From positions 216,870,301 to 216,934,300 of the forward strand of contig NC_045428.1 in NCBI RefSeq assembly GCF_902635505.1: a stretch of 64,000 bases of DNA, written 5' to 3'. Below are positions 56,740-64,000 of the stretch, piece by piece; the first letter of the stretch is position 1; every line of letters begins with the position of its first letter. The DNA is from Sarcophilus harrisii. Its lineage: Eukaryota > Chordata > Mammalia > Dasyuromorphia > Dasyuridae. The position numbers and the translations under genes are program-made. Under the pieces are notes generated by a model. It was not told where the DNA came from. It was given only the letters and a program-made list of their open reading frames with translations, and did not search any database.

Positions 56740-57447
56740 ATGAGCAAAAAGTTGAAAAGGACCTTAACGATTGACAGCTTTTATACGGAGAGAGAACAGA
56801 CTCTAAACCCTGAGGAGACTAAAAGCAGACTGTCCCCAGGTGAATCCCCACATGAGGAGATCATCTGTTCTTCAGCACAGGTGAATCTCATAGAAGAAAT
56901 TAAAAAGGCTCTCACAAGAGAGCTAGAAGAAAAATGGGAAAAGGAGAGGGAGGCTTGGCAAGAGAGTCTGGAGAAGTCATCCCACTCATTTAGAGACAAA
57001 GTGGATAAAGAAATCAAATCCTTGAAAAATAGGATTAGTGAACTGGAAACAGAAAATGGCTCTCTAAAGAATAAAATTGGCGAAATGGAAAAACATTCCA
57101 TAGAACAAATTGGACAATTAGAAAAAGATATAAAAAAAGTGAGTGAAGAAAACACTTCATTGAAAATCAGAATAGAACAAATGGAATTGAATGACTCGAG
57201 GAGACAAGAAGAATCAGTCAAGCAAGACAAAAAAAAACAAACAATGGAGAAAAATGTGAAATACCTTCTGGGGAAAACAACAGACCTGGAAAACAGGTCT
57301 AGGAGAGACAATCTGAGAATCATTGGACTCCCAGAAAAATACGATGAAAAAAAGAGCCTGGACACTCTTTTCCAGGAAATTATCAAAGAGAACTGCCTAG
57401 AAGTCGTAGAAACAGAGGGTAAAATAGACATTGAAAGGATTCACTGA
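56740..57447 (+). CDS. L1 ORF1 (RNA-binding chaperone), truncated by a premature stop
   Basis: ORF1p is the trimeric RNA-binding partner of ORF2p in L1 particles. The 235-residue frame starts MSKKLKRTLTIDSFYTEREQ. A long coiled coil spans about residues 50-165 (heptads such as IKSLKNRISELETENGSLKN). It is followed by the start of the RRM domain around NRSRRDNLRIIGLPE (~185-200). It stops after IDIERIH at a TGA where the family usually has Arg, consistent with a CGA-to-TGA CpG change. In-frame sequence after the stop (SPTERDPKIKTPRNIVAKYQ) shows that the C-terminal domain was once present. Usual ORF1 length is about 330 residues. Confidence 0.9.
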   Translation: MSKKLKRTLTIDSFYTEREQTLNPEETKSRLSPGESPHEEIICSSAQVNLIEEIKKALTRELEEKWEKEREAWQESLEKSSHSFRDKVDKEIKSLKNRISELETENGSLKNKIGEMEKHSIEQIGQLEKDIKKVSEENTSLKIRIEQMELNDSRRQEESVKQDKKKQTMEKNVKYLLGKTTDLENRSRRDNLRIIGLPEKYDEKKSLDTLFQEIIKENCLEVVETEGKIDIERIH

Positions 57448-58283
57448 TCACCCACTGAAAGGGATCCTAAAATCAAAACACCAAGAAATATAGTGGCCAA
57501 ATACCAGAATCCTCAAACAAAGGAAAAAATACTCCAAGCGGCTAGAAAAACCTAATACAAATATAGAGGAGCCACAATAAGGATCACCCAAGATCTAGCA
57601 GCATCCACATTAAAAGATGGAAGGGCCTGGAATATGATATTCCGAAAGGCTAAGGAACTCGGTATGCAACCAAAAATAACTTACCCAGCCAGAATGAGCA
57701 TCTTTTTTCAGGGAAGAAGATGGTCATTCAATGAAATAAGTAAATTTCACCTTTTTTGGTGAAAAAACCAGAACTTAACAAGAAGTTTGATCTGCAAATA
57801 TAGAACTCAAGAAAACCTAAGAAGGTAAAAAGAAATCTTGGGAACTATATTTCTGCTGTAAAGATGTATAAAAAATACATGTATACCTTTGTTCTAGAAA
57901 TCAGAGGTGGAAAGGACATTGTATCAGAAAAAGGGTAAAGTGGGGGTACTATATCTCACAAAGAGGCAAAGGAAACCTATTATATCTGAGAGAAAGAATG
58001 GAGGGAGATGGATATAGTGGGTATTTTGCTGCCATAAGAATTAACTTTAAGAGAAATTTTAGATATATTCATTGTATGGTGAAACTTTTCCCATCTCATT
58101 GAAAAGTGAGAAGGGAAAGGTGAAAAGGGAAGGAATAAGCTAAGCAGAAGGGAATACAGAAACTGTGAGGGAAAGGAGTAAGGTAGGGGGAGGAACTCTA
58201 AGGTGGGGAGGAGTGACACTAAAAAGGGAGGGCTGTGAGAAGCAAGTGGTGCTCACAAGTTTAATACTGGGAAGGGGGTCAGT

Positions 58284-58419
58284 AAGTCAGTAACCCAGCA
58301 GAGAAGCTAAAAACACCGCGGGTGAAGAATACAACCCCAAACAGCTGGAGTTCCTTGGGACCGGCCACCCCTCCCCCACAGCGTCTCAGCAGGCTCTCAG
58401 AGTCTCAGAGCACAGGTTC
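58284..58419 (+). repeat. 136 bp repeat, copy 2 (between ORF1 and ORF2)
   Basis: Same sequence as 56,451-56,586 in the 5' UTR, about 96 percent identical, placed 37 bp before the ORF2 start codon. Confidence 0.9.
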
Positions 58420-58455
58420 TGGAAAGAAGGAAAAGCATAAATAGGTGTTAACAAG

Positions 58456-61400
58456 ATGGCAAGTAATACAGAATTGGTAATTTTAACCATAAATGTGAAC
58501 GGGGTAAACTCCCCCATAAAGAGGAAGCGATTAGCAGAATGGATTAAAAACCAGAATCCTACAATATGTTGTTTACAGGAAACACACCTGAAACAGGGAG
58601 ACACATGCAGAATAAAGGTAAAAGGATGGAGCAAAATCTACTATGCTTCAGGTGAAGTCAAAAAAGCAGGGGTAGCCATCCTGATCTCAGATCAAGCAAA
58701 ACCAAAATTGATCTAATTAAAGAGATAAGGAAGGACACTATATCTTGCTAAAGGGTAGCTATATAATGAAGCAATATCAATATTAAACATATATGCACCA
58801 AGTGGTAGATCTAACATCTATTCTTTTTTTTATTTAATAGCCTTTTATTTACAGGATATATGCATGGGTAACTTTACAGCATTAACAATTGCCATACCTC
58901 TTGTTCCAATTTTTCACCTCTTACCCCCCCCCTCCCCTAGATGGCAGGATGACCAGTAACATCTAAATTCTTAAACGAGAAATTAAGAGAGCTGCAAGAA
59001 GAAATAGACAGCAAAACTATAATAGCGGGAGATCTCAACCTTGCACTCTCAGAATTAGATAAATCAAACCACAAAATAAATAAGAAAGAAGTCAAAGAGG
59101 TAAATAGAATACTAGAAAAATTAGATATGATAGACCTCTGGAGAAAACGAAATGGAGACAGAAAGGAGTACACTTTCTTTTCAGCAGTTCATGGAACCTA
59201 TACAAAAATAGACCATATATTAGGACATAAAAACCTCAAACTCAAATGCAGTAAGGCAGAAATAGTGAATGCATTCTTTTCAGACCATGATGCAATAAAA
59301 ATGACACTCAACAAAAAGCCAGGGGAAAGTAGACCAAAAAATAATTGGAAACTAAATAATCTCATACTAAAGAATGATCGGGTGAAACAGAAAATCATAG
59401 ACATAATTAATAACTTCACCCAAGAAAATGACAATAATGAGACATCATACCAAAATGTGTGGGATGCAGCCAAAATGGTAATAAGGGGAAATTTCATATC
59501 TCTAGAGGCTTACTTCATAAAATAGAGAAAGAGAAGGTCAACAATTGGGTGCAAACTAAAAATGCTAGAAAAGGAACAAATTAAAAACCCCAGTCAAATA
59601 CTAAACTTGAAATTCTAAAAAGAAAAGGAGAGATCAATAAAATTTAAAGTAAGAAACTATTGAATTAATTAATAAAACTAAGAGTTGGTTCTATGAAAAA
59701 ACCAACAAAATTGACAAACTCTTAGTAAATCTGATATAAAAAGGAAAGAGGAAAATCAAATTCTTAGTCTTAAAAATGAAAAGAGGGAACTTGCCACTAA
59801 TGAAGAGGAAATTAGAGCAATAATTAGGAATTATTTTGCCCAACTTTATGCCAATAAATTCGACAACTTAAATGAAATGGAAGAATACCTTCAAAAATAT
59901 AGCTTGCCCAGATTAACAGAGGAAGAAGTAAATATCCTAAACAGTCCCATCTTAGAAAAAGAAATAGAACAAGCTATTAACCAACTCCCTAAGAAAAAAT
60001 CCCCAGCACCAGATGGATTTACATGTGAATTCTACCAAACATTTAAAGAACAATTAATCCCAATGCTATATAAACTATTTGAAAAAATAGGGAATGAAGG
60101 AGTCCTACCAAACTCCTTTTACAACACAGACATGGTACTGATACCTAAACCAGGTAGGCTGAAAACAGAGAAAGAAAATTATAGACCAATCTCTCTAATG
60201 AACATCGATGCTAAAATCTTAAATAAAATATTAGCAAAAAGATTACAGAAAATCATCCACAGGATAATACACTATGATCAAGTAGGATTTATACCAGGAA
60301 TGCAGGGCTGGTTCAATATTAGGAAAATTATTAGCATAATTGACTATATCAATAAGCAAACGAACAAAAACCAGATGATCATCTCAATAGATGCAGAAAA
60401 AGCATTTGATAAAATCCAACATCCATTCCTAATAAAAACACTTGAGAGTATAGGAATAAATGGACTTTTTCTTAAAATATTCAGGAGCATATATTTAAAA
60501 CCATCAGTAAGCATCATATGCAATGGCGAAAAACTGGAATCTTTCCCAGTAAGATCTGGAGTCTGAAGCAAGGTTGCCCACTGTCACCATTACTATTCAA
60601 TATTGTATTAGAAACACTAGCCTTGGCAATAAGAGTCGAGAAAGAGATTAAAGGAATCACAATAGGCAGTGAGGAAACCAAACTATCACTCTTTGCAGAT
60701 GATATGATGGTATACTTAGAGAACCCTAGAGATTCTACAAAAAAGCTATTAGAAATAATCCATAACTTTAGCAAAGTTGCAGGTTATAAAATAAATCCCC
60801 ATAAATCCTCAGCATTTTTATACATCACCAACAAAATCCAACAGCAAGAGATACAAAGAGAAATTCCATTCAGAATATCTGTCAAGAGCATAAAATATTT
60901 GGGAATCTATCTACCAAAGGAAAGTCAGGAATTATATAAGCTAAATTACAAAAAACTTTCCACACAAATAAAGTCAGACTTAAACAATTGGAAAAATATC
61001 AAGTGCTCCTGGATAGGTCGAGCAAATATAATAAAGATGACAATACTCCCTAAACTAATCTATTTATTTAGTGCTATACCAGACTTCCAAGAAAATATTT
61101 TAATGATCTAGAAAAAATAACAAAATTCATATGGAATAATAAAAGGTCAAGAATCTCAAAAGAATTAATGAAAAAAAAATCAAATGAAGGTGGCCTAGCT
61201 GTACCTGATCTAAAACTATATTATAAAGCAGCAGTCACCAAAACCATTTGGTATTGGCTAAGAAATAAATTAGTTGATCAGTGGAACAGGTTAGGTTCAC
61301 AAGACAGAATAGTCAACTATAGCAATTTAGTGTTTGACAAACCCAAAGATCCTAACTTTTGGGATAAGAATTCATTATTTGACAAAAACTGCTGGGATAA

Positions 61401-61764
61401 CTGGAAATTAGTATGGCAGAAATTAGACATGGACCCACACTTAACACCATATACCAAGATAAGATCAAAATGGGTCCATGATTTAGACATAAAGAGCAAG
61501 ATTATAAACAAATTGGAGGAACATAGGATAGTTTCTCTCCCAGACTTGTGGAGGAGGAAGAAATTTGTGACTAAAGACGACCTAGAGACCATTATTGATC
61601 ACAAAATAGAAAATTTTGATTACATCAAATTAAAAAGCTTCTGTACAAACAAAACTAATGTAAACAAGATTAGAAGGGAAGCAACAAACTGGGAAAACAT
61701 CTTCACAGTTAAAGATTCTGATAAAGGCCCATTTCCAAAAATAAGAGAGCTGACTAATTTATAA
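58456..61764 (+). CDS. L1 ORF2 (endonuclease and reverse transcriptase), disrupted
   Basis: ORF2p nicks target DNA and reverse-transcribes L1 RNA. It starts [20 protein letters not shown] with the endonuclease motifs NVNG and CLQETHL, later [14 protein letters not shown] and [10 protein letters not shown] (SDH near 59,285). The reverse transcriptase follows: [15 protein letters not shown], then [41 protein letters not shown] and the catalytic FADD box at 60,692-60,703. The frame is broken by a stop after 58,713, the nested LINE piece, shifts near 59,525-59,870, ~60,560 and ~61,110, and it ends IRELTNL at 61,764. The Cys-rich C-terminus usual for L1 ORF2 is not clearly present. Confidence 0.9.
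58821..58956 (-). mobile_element. LINE 3' end fragment nested in L1 ORF2, antisense
   Basis: On the minus strand it reads 'ctggtcatcctgccatctag', a G-rich run, 'tggcaattgttaatgctgta' and an 'ggctattaaataaaaaaaa' tail. The same kind of 3' end occurs at 21,130-21,240. The 9 bp 'taacatcta' is duplicated on both sides (58,812-58,820 and 58,957-58,965). It splits the endonuclease domain between the segment reading SGRSNI and the one beginning FLNEKLREL. Confidence 0.85.
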
Positions 61765-62789
61765 GAAACCAAGCCATTCTCCAATTGATAAATGGTCAAA
61801 GGATATGAACAGACAATTTTCAGATGATGAAATTGAAATCATTACCACTCATATGAAAGAGTGTTCCAAATCATTATTAATCAGAAATGCAAATTAAGAC
61901 AACTCTGAGATACTCACTACACACCTCTCAGATTGGCTAAAGATGACAGGAAAAATAATGATGAGTGTTGAGAGGATGTGGGAAAACTGGGACACTGATA
62001 CATTGTTGGTGGAGCTGTTAACGAATCCAACCATTCTGGAGAGCAATCTGGAGTTATGCCCAAAAAATTATCAAACTGTGCATACCCTTTGATCCAGCAG
62101 TGTTTCTACTGGGCTTATATACCCCAAGGAGATACTAAAGAAGGGAAAGGGACCATATGTGCCAAAATGTTTGTGGCAGCCCGATGTAGTGGCTAGAAGC
62201 TGGAAACTGAGTGGATGCCCATCAATTGGAGAATGGTTGGGTAAATTGTGGTATATGAATGTTATGGAATGATTATTGTTCTGTAAGAAATGACCAGCAG
62301 GATGAATACAGAGAGCTTGAGAGAATTACATGAACTGATGCTAATGAAATAGCAGAACCAAGAGATCATTATACACTTCAACAACGATACTGTATGAAGA
62401 TGTAATCTTATGGAAGTGGATTTCTTTGACAAAGAGACCTAATTCAGTTTCAACTGATCAATGATGGACAGAAGCAGCTACACCCAAAGGAAAAAAAAAA
62501 CTGGGAAATGAATGTAAACTGTTAGCATTTTTGTTTTTCTTCCCGGGTTATTTTTAACTTCTGAATCCAATTCTCCCTGTGTAACAAGAAAACTGTTTGG
62601 ATCTTCACACATATATTGTATCTAGGATATACTGTAATTTATTTAACATGTATAGGACTGCTTGCCATCTAGGGGAGAGGGTGGAAGGTGGGAGGGAAAA
62701 ATCGGAACAGAAGTGAGTGCAAGGGATAATGTTGTAAAAAAATTACTCTGGCATGGATTCTGTCAATAAAAAGTTACTATAATAATAAA
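61765..62789 (+). mobile_element. L1 3' UTR and tail
   Basis: The final kilobase of the L1, with 'cattgttggtggagctgtta', the 'gcttgccatctaggggagag' G-rich tract and an AATAAA-containing tail ('ctgtcaataaaaagttacta', 62,761). The many antisense L1 fragments elsewhere in the window match this part. The first ~100 bp may still derive from ORF2 coding sequence. Confidence 0.8.
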
Positions 62790-62803
62790 AAAAAGCAATG
62801 CCA
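62790..62803 (+). repeat. Target-site duplication, right copy
   Basis: Repeat of 56,101-56,114; its first A residues merge with the L1 tail. Confidence 0.9.
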
Positions 62804-62936
62804 AAATGACTACTTTAGATTATTATGAATTTATATCCTGATAATGATATTTTTCAGGCAGGAAAGATTTCTGTAGCAGATAATCCTTTCCTCAAAAGCC
62901 TCTCCCTAAAGTTGAATTTTAAAACATGCAATATGG

Positions 62937-63021
62937 GGAGGCAGTTAGGTGGTGCAATGGATAGATTCCCGGGCAAGTCACTTAACCCCAACAGCCTTAA
63001 TAAAAATAAAATAAAATAAAA
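62937..63021 (+). mobile_element. Marsupial SINE with internal deletion (copy C)
   Basis: The SINE head 'gcagttaggtggtgcaatgg' is joined to the tail part 'gggcaagtcacttaacccc' and a (TAAAA) tail, missing roughly 60-70 bp of the middle that the copy B insertion (15,592-15,735) still has. The 'atgcaatatgg' direct repeats at 62,926-62,936 and 63,022-63,032 are the target-site duplication. Confidence 0.85.
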
Positions 63022-63337
63022 ATGCAATATGGACTTTGAATCAACTTCTAAATATTCAGGGAAACAAAAAGGTGGCATCAGATCTTTTTGCGTTACCAAC
63101 TTTTTAGAGGGTAAATCTCTTTAGAAACACATTGGAGAATGTGTCCAAAATACATTTCTCCAATGATACAAAGGAACAAGCATAGAAAGGAAATCTTGCC
63201 CACCCACCTGCTGGAATTTTTTAGTCTCTACAATTCATCATGAATAAGGATTTTACAAAGGGATGCAAGAAGAGACTCACTCTGCTTTGTCCTTTGAAAG
63301 ATGCAAAGATACAAGAAGGTTCAAAATTGCCTAGTAG

Positions 63338-63476
63338 TTTTTTTTTTCTTTTTCAGAGGGAGTCAGGGTTAAGTGACTTGTTTAGGGTCACAAAACTAAT
63401 GATTATCTAAGGCTGGATTTGAACTGTGGTTCTCCTGACTTCAGGAGCAATGCTCTAGCTACCATGCCATCTAACT
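63338..63476 (-). mobile_element. Marsupial SINE, antisense (copy C)
   Basis: Counterpart of 15,105-15,235, with 'gggtcacaaaactaatgatt', 'tctcctgacttcaggagcaa' and the reversed head 'gccatctaactt'. Here the tail is better preserved than in B. Confidence 0.8.
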
Positions 63477-63681
63477 TTCCAAATACTACTTATTTGCAAA
63501 AAATTTTAGTGCATTATCTGGTTTTGCTAGTTGGGCTTTTTTTTCCCTCTTCTCTTCTATCGCTATAAAATCTCTCAGAGGTAGGATACTAGTCCTAACT
63601 CTGGCAGTTAAAAAACCCTATTAATAATATTTTAATTTCTTTAAAAATCCCATCTTAATTTAATTGGCAAGAAATGATGGC

Positions 63682-63711
63682 GCACACACACACACACACA
63701 CACACACACCA
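63682..63711 (+). repeat. (CA)n microsatellite
   Basis: About 14 CA units. The inverted counterpart in copy B is the TG-rich patch at 14,850-14,878. Confidence 0.95.
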
Positions 63712-64000
63712 CACATACAATCCATGTAAAGTTGTGTTGCTATGAACAAAAAGGAATAAATGCCAGAGATGTTACAGAAGTAAAAGTGATAAGATTTCAT
63801 AGCTGATAGGATAGTATACAGCTATGAAAAAGGATAGATGGCTAGGAGTGAAAGACAACTTTGAAAGAAGAGGTCTGATTTTTCAAGACAACTCTAGGGA
63901 TTATTTGAGCATAATTACAAAACACTTTTCACAGAAATCAAATTAGATCTATACAAATAGAAAAATAGCACTTGCTTATGGAGAGGCTCAGCTAATATAA

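Larger units (their letters stand above)
56115..62789 (+). mobile_element. Nearly full-length marsupial L1 retrotransposon
   Basis: 6,675 bp between 14 bp target-site duplications: 5' UTR (56,115-56,739), ORF1, an unusually long inter-ORF region (to 58,455), ORF2 (58,456-61,764, interrupted), 3' UTR and a short A-rich tail. Sequence decay is light, but both ORFs carry breaks, so it cannot be active. A 136 bp piece of LINE 3' end is nested in ORF2, and a 136 bp stretch of the 5' UTR is duplicated between the ORFs. It inserted after copy C arose, because B has the empty site. Confidence 0.92.
54352..64000 (-). repeat. Duplicated X/Y module, copy C (inverted, split by an L1)
   Basis: Inverted relative to A and B. 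It reads, from right to left, the sequence of 14,573-17,036 and then past it to match copy A up to 551, so it descends from an A-like rather than a B-like right end. The full-length L1 at 56,115-62,789 interrupts it. Homology reaches the window edge. Confidence 0.85.

Noticed and set aside
56781-57431. 216-codon minus strand open frame
   Set aside because: Mirror frame of the L1 ORF1 coiled coil; Ser/Leu/Phe-rich composition is the antisense of Glu/Lys codons.

Overview
This is AT-rich, intron-dominated vertebrate DNA. Its repeats point to a marsupial: L1 elements with marsupial-type ORF1, ORF2 and 3' ends, ORF2-less HAL1-like L1 derivatives, tRNA-like SINEs with the marsupial head, and old L2 pieces. 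There are no prokaryotic gene runs, tRNAs, rRNAs or CRISPR arrays. No host protein could be named. The family assignments come from recognising sequence, not from a search.

Layout. (1) 1-17.0 kb: L1/L2/SINE-filled intronic sequence holding several old copies of a two-exon module, here called X and Y. X is a short acidic exon and Y a lysine/glutamate-rich, coiled-coil-like exon; they join in phase 2. The best copies are Y at 89-185, X'/Y' at 12.20-12.98 kb and X/Y at 15.91-16.69 kb. (2) 17.04-42.65 kb: three tandem units of about 10.2, 8.9 and 6.5 kb. Each carries a cassette of five tiny exons (R, 2, 3, 4, 5). In unit 2 these total 375 nt, or 125 codons, and the cassette is phase 1 at both ends, so it can be duplicated in frame. 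Unit 3 lacks exon 5. (3) 44.5-44.7 kb: a plausible terminal coding exon with an AATAAA signal 85 nt beyond its stop. (4) 45-50 kb: L1 debris and a decayed X/Y module. (5) 52.7-64 kb: inverted X/Y modules. The larger is an inverted copy of 14.57-17.04 kb, split by a nearly full-length L1 at 56,115-62,789.

My reading is one fast-evolving + strand gene built by repeated duplication of small phase-matched exons encoding basic or acidic, hydrophilic peptides without recognisable domains. The strongest biological signal is that exons 3, 4 and 5 of units 1 and 2 differ by about 22 percent, mostly at amino-acid-changing positions, while the introns between them differ by about 10-12 percent. Likewise the Y exon differs by 11 percent between the direct and inverted copies, while about 350 bp of downstream flank is almost identical. 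That pattern suggests diversifying selection on exons. Exon 2 shows the opposite, with one difference in 55 nt.

Caution: 16.75-23.2 kb and 40.7-42.65 kb differ from their sister copies mainly by 1-3 nt deletions, which looks like unpolished long-read sequence. Frame breaks there may not be real.
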